Assembly: GCF_013368755.1 (NCBI RefSeq)
Contig: NC_049561.1
Coordinates: forward strand, 682,001-746,000
Direction of reading: 5' to 3'
Length of the DNA stretch: 64,000 nt
DNA from: Talaromyces rugulosus
Taxonomy: Eukaryota > Ascomycota > Eurotiomycetes > Eurotiales > Trichocomaceae
Shown: positions 55,577 through 64,000 of the stretch, piece after piece
How the letters are laid out: the number at the start of each line of letters is the position of its first letter
Position numbering within the stretch: position 1 is the stretch's first letter
Notes under the pieces: model-generated
Seen by the model: the letters and a program-made list of their open reading frames with translations, nothing else
Databases searched by the model: none
Told to the model about the DNA's origin: nothing
Translations under genes and position numbers: made by a program

Positions 55577-57512
55577 CTAACAGTAGCAGAACGATTCACA
55601 GTCTTCTCTAGGGGAGCTCCTGTGGAAGGATTCTATTGCTATCTTCTTCTCCGGCAAGCCAGTACCCGGCATCTTACGAATGCTCTTTCCAAGCAGCGAC
55701 GACAATTTTTCACGATGAGAATTCATTTCCGCCAGCTTCCGTCGAAGAACCTTGCCACTTGCGGTTCGCGGAATTTCAGTAACAAATACAACACCTCCGT
55801 CAAGAGCTTTATAGCTTGCTAGGTGTTTCTGAGCAAAACTATACACTTCCTCCGATGTGAGAAAGGGTCTTTGAGTGTTGCATCGGACGATAAAGGCGCG
55901 AGGTGCCTCGGTATTACTGTCTTTTAAGGGTATGCCAATAACAGCAGCATCTTTGATGCTAGGGTGTTTGAGTAGTACCGCCTCGATCTCGGCGGGAGCA
56001 ACGTGCCATCTTTTATTGAAAATTAGCAATTGAAGGATATTAAATGAGGCGAAAAGGTTATAATGAATACCCATATACTTTAATCAACTCTTTGGTCCGG
56101 CCAAACATAAAATAATTACCGTCTTTCACGTAGACAGTATCGCCGGTCTTGAACCAGCCGTTTTCGTCTTTTATTCTTTCTTGTGTACCCCCTTTATATT
56201 CAAGAAGAGTTCCTGGGCCTCGTACCTCAAGTTCTCCGGGACAATCATCACGGTCAATGATCTGGGCGGTGGTATCCAAGGTTACAACACGGGCTTCAAA
56301 CATTGGTGTTGGCTTCCCTATGCTTCCCGGAATTTGCGATTCGCCAAAACGATTGATGAACGCGATTCCAGTCTCTGTCATTCCCCATATTGGTCCGACA
56401 GTTGCTTGCAGATCAAGCAAGTCTTGGAACTGTCGCATCGATGGTGCATCAATCGACGCCCCAGCAACACCTATATATCGCATTGACGTCAGGAATCCAG
56501 CGACATTCGCCGTTGACGCTAGCGCCGAGCGGTTCAGAATATGAACCATTGTCGGAACCATATATGTCTCGGTAATATTGTATCGACGAACCATCTCAAG
56601 AAACAGAACCGGGTCAAACCGGGGCAGCACGTATGATGGCTGTCCATACCGTATAGGGCTAATATGAGCCCATTGTGCGCCAAAGGAGTGGAATATGGGC
56701 AGACACATTAGCCGAGTCGGTTTGTAGGGAACGTCGTATTGTGCGCTCAGATGCTGTGCAATCACCGAGTTGTGAGACAGCACAGCTGCTTTCGGGGTCC
56801 CGCTAGTGCCACTGGTAAGAAACATGACTGCCGGGGTGGTTTTGGACGCGGTTGTTTCTTCGAATGTGTGCCAGTTGCTTTCGCCATTGTTTAAAAGATG
56901 CAACAGGCTCCGGGGCGTGTTTGTGTTGCATTTCTTGACTTGGTCAGTATGAAGTTGACAGTCGCGAACATCTCTCACAATGCTCTTAACCGTGTTGCTA
57001 TCTAGCAGGTATATTTGATCTTTAGACAATCCCCTTTCAGGACAGACTTCAAGGACTGTCAAAAGAGCGTCAGCAGAGGTTATAACCAGTCTGGGCTGCG
57101 CAGTTGTGAAGACATGGTTGAGTTCATAGGCTGGGCTTGCTGGGTTTGAGCCCATGTACACGGCCCCGGCGCCGATGATAGCAAAGAAGAGAGCCGAATA
57201 CAGAATCTTCATTCAAAGTAATCAGCAAGATGGGGGAAAAAAAGACTCCAAGGAAGTCTTCTGGCAACACTGTTCAAAACTTACACTATTTGGCAAGTGT
57301 AGTAACACGCAATCCCCCGGCTGGATTCCGGCAGCTTTCAGCCCTGCGATCAAAGAACGAACCAGCGACTTGAACTCTTCTGCATTTAGACAGCACGAAG
57401 GATCCTCAGCGTCTATATACAGAGGCTGCGTCGGATCGTAGGACGTCGAACCGCCAAAGGCAAAGGTAAGCAAGTCGACAGCGTCATGCTGTCCACATGC
57501 TTTGATACTCAT
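55577..57512 (-). CDS. AMP-binding acyl/aryl-CoA ligase (ANL superfamily)
   Basis: Three exons (57285-57512, 56071-57206, 55577-56009) total 1,797 nt, 598 residues, phases agreeing. The P-loop MFLTSGTSGTPKAAVLSH is the adenylation A3 motif. IWGMTETG is A5, GELEVRGPG and GWFKTGDTVYVKDGNYFMFGRTKELIK are A7-A8, and PRTASGKVLRRKL has the A10 catalytic lysine. The enzyme should activate a carboxylate with ATP and join it to CoA, as 4-coumarate-CoA-ligase-like or medium-chain acyl-CoA ligases do. No peroxisomal SKL-type C-terminus: the end is an unusual basic/Cys tail (..DCESFCYC). Substrate unknown; no clustered partner enzymes are seen. Confidence 0.92.
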
Positions 57513-59288
57513 TTTCGTCCGTCAAGCATACACGATACCTGGTAATCTTGCCTGAAGCAAGAATCACCCAAGGCCCACCTTCGCAGAAAATGCCTTCTGA
57601 ATCCATTTTCAGCTCTGATAGGGAAGTGGTAGTCTGACGCCGGCCACACTACCACCTCCAATGAATCGTGTGGCATTAAGTGCCAATGAACCAGTCGGAA
57701 GCTCAGATAAATAAGCCTCGGTGCTGTATCGCTCGTGACCAATTTCCAGTCCATTGGTCATGGAAACACGAGCTGAGTGAGAAATGGCCCTTGGCGCGTC
57801 CAGTCGGGCATGGTGCGGCTGAAGCGAAGCACACGGATGTATTATTTAACTATATGGAGTCTCCATTAAGTATGCTAATCGTGCCACCTGAGACATCTCA
57901 ATGCCAATTTTCTGTTACTAACTTCAAATGTTGGACAATCAACTTTTGTATATCATTTCGCAACCACTATATTAATTCTTATAAAAATTAACATATAGAT
58001 TAAGTAGATTATTTGGTTTTATATTTTTAAAAAAATTATTTTATTATAGAGAGCTCTAGGTGTACATATGTATAGTGGGGGCCAAAGAATAAAATAAAGT
58101 CATATAATAATTTACTTATTTTTAAAAAATGATAATAATTTAGTTTTCTACTGTGTAATATTTATATAAAATATAAAAATTTGAATAACAATTTCCCTGA
58201 AATGCACAAGTATAGTGGCATGATTCAGGATTGGTAACCAATAAACCAAGCCTACATTTACTTCCGCGGGAATTCCCCTTTCCCTGTAAAGGTCCCATGG
58301 GAATAATCGTCAAGGTTTAGTCCCACCTGCTCATTCGTATCATTTCCTCGAGTTGTTTCCATTCCCCACAATGTAGGCTATGCCCGGCTGACAGCCCTAC
58401 TAGTATTCTTGGCGTATTTCTATTAGTATTAACCTTGACGCCGAAACGCCCATACAACTGGAAAATGACACTAAAACAGCCCTAATCACTAGGCGTATGG
58501 TTATTCGGCCGAAATTTTGACTACTACGTATTATTATTGCACGACATAGATACCGGTTAGTGGGGGTGTTGGAACCCAAATAGTGTTCTAGCTCCATGGC
58601 TGTTCTTTGTTTGCTCTGCAAGGCCCTTTGGGAATGCGAATGGCTCCCAAAGTTGTTCGATCTGGCCAGAGGTCAGACAGGCAGCCTCCCTATTTGTGTG
58701 ACGGTGTGGCATTCGACATCCACAGAATCTAGTGATGGTGATTCTCTCTATACAATATGCCAGCTCGACAGACAGATCGTGTCGCTGCTGTAGCATGGTG
58801 GTGAATCTGTGGGGGCCGGAATGCGCTGCACGGAAATAAAACGGCCGTTGTCCTTATTTAGTACGTAGCTCAATTTGGCTGCCTACACCTAGGGTCTGGA
58901 TTGCTCCAAGTTAGATGCGTTCAAACCCCTTGAAAATTACCACTCTAGCTCAATAAGCCCCGCACCAAAATACACCACTGGGCCACGTATGTTGGTTGTT
59001 GGGACCTCTGATAGGCTGACCCTAAATAGCACGCTGCATACACAGTAGCGGTATTTTGAGTTTGGGGCCGGACGTGATAGCTCTTGTCTGTTATGTAAAT
59101 GTCGATCACAAACTGTGCCAGCATTGTTACTCATCTGGCAGTGACATCACGGGAACGGCGAGGCATTTATAAGAGGTGGCCTGCCGCGCAGATAGCATTA
59201 TCACCTCGTCACCATCTCCAGCTTCATTAACTTCTCTACAACAAGAAAACCCTCTTCTCGACTACCTATCACCGCATAACACGCAATC
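57513..59288. other. AT-rich 1.8-kb spacer upstream of the ligase and VOC gene
   Basis: Divergent promoter region. 57955-58200 is extremely AT-rich with long A/T runs, unlike its flanks, and resembles relic repeat DNA. A TTTATAAG TATA-like box at 59166-59173 lies about 115 bp before the VOC start. Short ORFs lack motifs. Confidence 0.5.
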
Positions 59289-59902
59289 ATGGCCGCAGTA
59301 AGCACCCCCTCTTCTCCCCTCTCCCCTCTCTCCTCCCCCCTCTCCCCCCGCCTTCTGCCCCTCACACCACCAAAAACAAAGCCCAGAAAAACAACACGTT
59401 TAGAGATGCTTATGACTGGGTTGGCTAATATGGAAATAGCCCGCCGTTGGAAGTCTCTTCGCCGTCGAGATCCCCGTTACAAACATTGAGCGCTCAATAA
59501 AGTTCTACTCTGAGCTGTTTGCCTGGGAGTTTGCCGGTGAAATCCCTAAAGGGGTTGAGAATATCAAGTCGCTGCATTTCTTCAGTGATGCCTCAAAGTC
59601 GATCAAGGGTGCCCTGATGCTCCTTGACGAGGGACACTTGCCCAAGACGGCAGGCAAAGAGGAATGGGCCGTGTACTCCACATTTGTCGTTGCTGATGTT
59701 GGTGAGACCCTTAAAAAGGCCGAGAGTCTTGGTGGAAGTATCAGAGTGTATGTTGTTTCTTCCATTCTTCTTCTCTTGAAACACTTGGGACTGTAATACT
59801 GATTGGCACAGTCACCGAACTGAGCTTCCCAACGGCTTGGGCGTAGCCGGACACGTCGTTGACCCTGATAGCAATGTTCTTGGTGTCTGGTCGCAGAAGT
59901 GA
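59289..59902 (+). CDS. Small VOC-superfamily (glyoxalase/bleomycin-resistance-fold) protein
   Basis: Three exons: 59289-59297 (only nine bases, Met-Ala-Ala), 59440-59747 and 59812-59902. Total 408 nt, 135 residues. After splicing the protein reads MAAPAVGSLFAVEIPVTNIERS, followed by a single VOC-type domain: IERSIKFYSELFAWEF, LHFFSDASKSIKGALMLLDEG, VYSTFVVADVGETLKKAESLGG and HVVDPDSNVLGVW. Such one-domain proteins are metal-dependent dioxygenase/isomerase relatives or ligand binders. Metal ligands cannot be confidently assigned. The first intron (142 bp) starts with a pure C/T-rich stretch, and an ORF through it is spurious. The tiny first exon is supported by phase and by domain continuity. 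Confidence 0.87.
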
Positions 59903-60330
59903 GGCTGTTTCTGTGTTTCCCGCCATCCCCGGTGCTTGACTTTGACCAGGCGACTACTACCACTATAAACGAGAGGATGACTCCCAAAGAAAGGGCTTAG
60001 TGTTGGGCGTGATGTCTTGCTGGAACATGGACATCAGGTGGTAGCAAGTCCTGATCAATTGACGGGAAAATAATGGTTCAGTTACGATTTTTATGCTTCT
60101 TTTATTATAAATGAATAAGTTCATAAATTTGATGCTATATGTCATATTTTTATTCCCTCTCTAGATTAATCTATTATAATCTATAAGGCGATTGGTGACA
60201 ATGAAATCTCCATACTTTCTGCTGGCACAACAATTGTGTATATATACACTTGCACCCCGAATGTAAAAGAAAAAACCCAATTCTGCTAGCTTGATCCCAG
60301 TGACCAATTTTTGGATCCAACGCGCGAATC
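59903..60330. other. Spacer between convergent VOC and lipocalin-like genes
   Basis: 428 bp of terminator sequence for both genes, AT-rich near 60090-60170. Nothing else recognised. Confidence 0.45.
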
Positions 60331-60843
60331 CTACTTGGAAGGGTATGTTGTTGTTCCCGGAGTCCACTTGGTCCAGATGGCCGTGATATGGACGCCTTGG
60401 GCAGGATAGTACTGCTGCAGGAGAGTGTTGTGGTCTATGCGGATGAGGTCCAGCACACTGGCGGGGCTGTAGACGCCATCAGCGTTAGCAACGGTGCTGC
60501 TAACAATGCCGCGGCCTAGGTAATCGCCCTTGTCGTCGACCTTGTAGTATCCGGCGCTGGACTGGGCCGGTTGCTGGCTCTCCGATGGATCTGTAGGTTC
60601 AACCTCTTCAATCCATGTCAGGTCAGGAGCATCCGTGATGAAGAGGAAGCCATGCGGGTTGGGCCCAAAGGGAAGTGTGGTCTGGCCATTGGCTGTCTGG
60701 TTGGCGTAGCTGAGAGTCCATGTACCGACAATGTCGTTCGACTGGGACCTTTTGCAGCTTTTGAAGTCCGCTGCTGGCTCCGGGGTGGTGGCCAGTGCCA
60801 AGGAGGCGAGGGCAGAAAAACCGACGAGAATGGAAGCTCGCAT
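60331..60843 (-). CDS. Secreted lipocalin-like domain protein
   Basis: Intronless, 170 residues, ATG at 60843 (MRASILVGFSALASLALATTPEP, a clear signal peptide). The mature domain begins with IVGTWTLSYANQT, the G-x-W lipocalin entry seen in fungal Lipocalin_5-type proteins. GFLFITDAPDLTWIEEVEP, SSAGYYKVDDKGDYLGRGIVSSTV and DHNTLLQQYY follow. It is likely a secreted small-molecule-binding or cyclase-like protein. The upstream in-frame ATG at 60972 would place a pyrimidine-encoded run ahead of the signal peptide, so it was rejected. A pentanucleotide microsatellite lies about 30 bp upstream of the start, in the 5' UTR. Confidence 0.85.
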   Translation of the reverse strand: MRASILVGFSALASLALATTPEPAADFKSCKRSQSNDIVGTWTLSYANQTANGQTTLPFGPNPHGFLFITDAPDLTWIEEVEPTDPSESQQPAQSSAGYYKVDDKGDYLGRGIVSSTVANADGVYSPASVLDLIRIDHNTLLQQYYPAQGVHITAIWTKWTPGTTTYPSK

Positions 60844-62157
60844 AGCTGTGCTCAAGATGTCTAGTGAAGATGGGGGGAAAGAAAAAGAAAAGAAAAGAAA
60901 AGAAAAGAAAAGAAAAGAAAAGTACGAGCAAGAAAGACAATGGTTGAAGATGCCCAGTTCCCTGATATCCACCTATAGAATTTCCTTCGCCAGGTGGCAT
61001 AAATTGAACTGTCTAGTTAACCTCAAACCATGCTCGATAGTGGACTTTCTCTTCCCTTATGGGTTAAATCACTTGGATTCTGACCGATCTGACCGGGTAA
61101 ACGAACAATAGAGTTAGTTTGATGAACTATTATTGGCCAATTAATGTCCGCCGGGGGGGCTGCTCGTGTTTCCAATCCAATCGGAGAGCTTTAATATAGG
61201 GTGACCGTTGGGACATCCTAAAGGGGGTGGTCATATCTTGATAGGATTCCTAGCATGACCTAGAAAATTCTAATGTATTATTTATTTAATAAAAAGTAAA
61301 GCTATAGTAGGTATAGTACGGAAATAAAATAACCAATATTTAAAATAAAACCAAGCTTTAATAGATAAACTATACTATTACCTTTAGTGCTGTAAGAGTA
61401 GAATTACTAAGCCCTGGGAGGACACTGGTTATCATCATTGTACGTAGTATCAGGACTCAAGGGAATGACACGTGCCATATGTATACGTACTATGTACTGG
61501 TATGTAGTAATGCATCCCAGATAACGCGGCTTATCGGGCACTTCTTTGTCGGGGTCTGTCACAGTTTAATATTACTGTATGTACTACGAGTCATAAACAG
61601 GCTGATACAGGCGCTAAGCAGTTGATTTAATTTCCCGAATAGGCTATTTCTTGGCGAGAGAGTCTTGTTTAGGGCTAGGGCTATTCTCCACATTCTACGC
61701 TTCCGCCCGATCGGGGATATGGTACCGGGGGCTATGTTACACCAGCCAGCCACCGTGACCCATGAGGGTATTGCAACAAGTGGTCCAAGTAATGCTGCAT
61801 AATTAAAGAGTTACACAGATATCGTCCAGGTACTATTTCCCACGTTTCCTTTTTCTAGAACGACAAAAGCCCGCAGGTTCCAACTAAACAAAAGTGCAAG
61901 AAAAATTTATAGAGCAGAAGTTATACAGATTAGATTTTTGAACATGAACAACATTTCGTAAACATAATGTAAGATTCAGTGATATAGGGCGAACGATGTT
62001 AAAGTTTCACAGGTTTCAAACTCCGGAGGGGCTCCTGAGCCCCCATCTATCTCTAAAGTAGGGCCAACGTTATGTTAAATTATATATGTTAGTTAATACA
62101 TAGCCGCGATTAATGCCCTTGAAACTTTATAAATTAATAGAGATACTATATTAACAG
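60844..62157. other. 1.3-kb spacer, lipocalin-like promoter and DHA2 3' region
   Basis: Carries the microsatellite and then AT-rich sequence. Small ORFs lack motifs. Nothing further supported. Confidence 0.45.
60878..60922 (+). repeat. Pentanucleotide microsatellite (AAAAG)n
   Basis: About eight consecutive AAAAG units, one slightly longer, in the leader/promoter of the lipocalin-like gene. Reads as CTTTT on that gene's strand. Confidence 0.9.
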
Positions 62158-64000
62158 TTACTCATTTGTCTTGTCATCCGCCTTCTCAGCCTTGTCAGCC
62201 ATATCCCCCGTCGCCGCCGTTTTCTTCCTTATATCAGTCCATCCCATACCCCAAACCCATATTCCACACAGAGCGCCTATGGAGACAATCAAGTAGAAGA
62301 CACGATTGAGACTGTTTGCATACGCCAGCAGGATACCCGGCAGATCGTCCTCGTTGACAATGGCGCGAAACCCCGTGGCACCTGCATGTATAATTTCGGC
62401 GGCATTCGCATTCGGCGCGTGAAGCGCGAGCTGTGACTTCAGGCTGCTGCTGAAGATGACATTGGCTAGGGAAAGCTCAATGGACGGGGCAAGGGACTGC
62501 GCAAATACCATCCAGGCCATGCCGGAAGCGAGCTCTGCGCCTGAAACAACTGCTTGGATCGCGATGATTGCCTGGAAGATGTTAGTTTTTTTTCTTCTCT
62601 TCATTTTTTGCGAGAGCAGTCAGTGACTGATCAGGGTTGGGGGTGAACATGCCACTTGCAGCCCAGCGCCAGAACCGAGGCCACCGATGATCATGAATCC
62701 AATCCATTCGCCTTTCGGGCTATCGGGTCGCAAAATTGAGTACAAGCCGGTGGCGATGGATACCAAGACGGTCGAAAATAATGCCAGCGGGATGACGTAT
62801 CCTATCTTGGAGACTAGGTACATGTGAATAAAAAGTGCGACGTATTGGAGGGGAGGAGAGGGAAAAAAACCTACTTATTGCACCGGAAGACGCAGCCATG
62901 GCGAGCTGAGGCAGAATGATAGGCAAGAGATAGACACCGCTCATCATGGGACTCGTGTTGTGGATAGATTGAAAGTAGATGGGGAGATAATAGACGGCGC
63001 CGTAGATGGCAGACATGAGGCACGCTTGGTAGACGCCCGATGACCACACGGCAGTGCGGCTGAGCATGGAATGAGGAAGCAGGCCGTCATCACCCTTGTG
63101 TATATTCCAACAGAACCAGACGATACCCGTGACTGCGGCGCCGCAGAAGAGGCCGATGACGCGGGAGTTGTTCCAGGCATACTGGTTGCCGCCGTACTGA
63201 AGGGCGAGGAGGAGCTGCAGGACAGCGGCAGCGAAAAGAACGAAGCCGACGAGGTCGAGATACTTGTGCAGCTTGGGGAGGACCGCTAGGGCCTTGTCCT
63301 TCTTGGTCTGCTCGGGGATACGGAGGAGAGAAATGGCGACTACGGCGAAGGCGCCAGCAGGCAGGTTGACGTAGAAGCCTGGGTTTCGGGTCAGTTGTTG
63401 TTACTTTGTATTACAAAGAAAGGCAAAGGACTTACACCAGCGCCAGGTGGTGTAAGAGGTAAAGGCGCCTCCAACGAGAGGGCCGGCGACAAGTCCAAGC
63501 TGGTTGACTACAACATGATCAGCAACACAAAACGGCATTCAAATTGGCGCAAGATTCTCTCCTTACATCCCATCGTGATTCCTAGCAGTCCTATTGAGGT
63601 GTGAGTACATTCGCGGCTAGTAATTGGTGATTGACGTACCAGGACGCTTCTCGAGAGGGACACAGCTAGAGATGATGGTGATGGCACCAACAATAATGCC
63701 GGCAGCTCCAAAGCCAGCGACGGCACGGCCGACAATGAGCATGTTGGATGAGGTCGCGGTGGCGCAAAGCAGGGAACCGATCTCGAAAATGGCGAAAAAG
63801 GAAAGGAATACCCACTAAGTATGAATATTCGAGCTTTAGCCTTTAATAACAAATAAAAATCCAGGGCGCAAAACGAACCTTTGTGCGAAAGCGCTGATAT
63901 ATCCTACCTGTCAGAGGCTGAGGCGCGGCACTGTTGTCCTTGTTAGTGCACCAGCCATATATTTTAGGATATAAAATATATTTTACCTTCCAAACTGATA
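62158..64000 (-). CDS. MFS exporter, DHA2 (14-spanner) family, 5' end off the window
   Basis: Multi-exon gene entering from the right edge; stop at 62158. Spliced segments read in order: [124 protein letters not shown], a long central region of further helices, and a C-terminus rich in Lys/Asp ([12 protein letters not shown]). [11 protein letters not shown], the WRWCFYVNLP-type block and [19 protein letters not shown] match the 14-helix drug:proton antiporters. Missing at the right edge are roughly the first one to two helices and the start. Expected efflux of drugs or a secondary metabolite. Confidence 0.9.

Noticed and set aside
59289..59489. 66-residue Pro/Ser-rich ORF
   Set aside because: It reads through the first intron of the VOC gene; splicing gives a full VOC domain.
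1..64000. CRISPR array, prophage or bacterial operon
   Set aside because: No spaced direct repeats, no phage genes; introns and gene families are fungal.

Overview
The window comes from a filamentous ascomycete, most likely Eurotiales (an Aspergillus/Penicillium type). Genes are broken by short introns of about 47-140 bp with GTAAGT/GTATGT-like donors. Zn2Cys6 regulators, MFS and ABC exporters, short-chain dehydrogenases, a NACHT-type NLR and a Fot1/pogo transposon are all present, and no bacterial-type operons are seen. The family mix and low synteny suggest an accessory region rather than a conserved core block. Exon structures were worked out by hand from splice consensus, reading phase and family motifs. 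Where all phases agreed, the boundaries are given.

Layout. 1-5006 (-): a ten-exon ABCC exporter running off the left edge. 5953-6846 (-): a secreted Ser/Thr-rich, probably GPI-anchored protein. 7245-9106 (-): an amino-acid permease. 10876-11886 (+): a GT8-like glycosyltransferase. 12420-17626 (+): two SDRs followed by a Zn2Cys6 regulator, with related GC-rich CGG-type repeats in the spacers and a short telomeric repeat. 17724-30055: a 2-hydroxyacid dehydrogenase, an anion-symporter MFS diverging from an amidohydrolase, a Zn2Cys6 regulator, another SDR and a MAPEG-like membrane protein. This reads as a candidate catabolic cluster. 30456-37626: a membrane-anchored arylsulfotransferase-family protein, a DHA1 exporter and a divergent Zn2Cys6 regulator sharing a CCAAT-rich promoter. 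37825-39505 (-): one more regulator.

40861-41997 (+): an F-box protein. 42055-43930: a 1,876-bp Fot1/pogo element with perfect 48-bp terminal inverted repeats and TA target duplications, but a transposase carrying five in-frame stops. 44798-47216 (+): a Zn2Cys6 regulator. 47642-48958 (+): an ACR3 arsenite exporter. 49437-53127 (+): an NLR-like NACHT protein. 53279-54279 (-): a possible nuclease-fold protein of unknown role. 54623-55511 (-): relic ankyrin and unknown fragments. 55577-57512 (-): an acyl-CoA/AMP ligase. 59289-59902 (+): a small VOC/glyoxalase-fold protein. 60331-60843 (-): a secreted lipocalin-like protein. 62158-64000 (-): a DHA2 MFS exporter running off the right edge.

The most interesting items are the candidate catabolic cluster, the SDR-SDR-regulator trio with shared repeats, the transposon that pairs intact ends with a RIP-like ruined transposase, and the NLR beside a possible PD-(D/E)XK-like protein.
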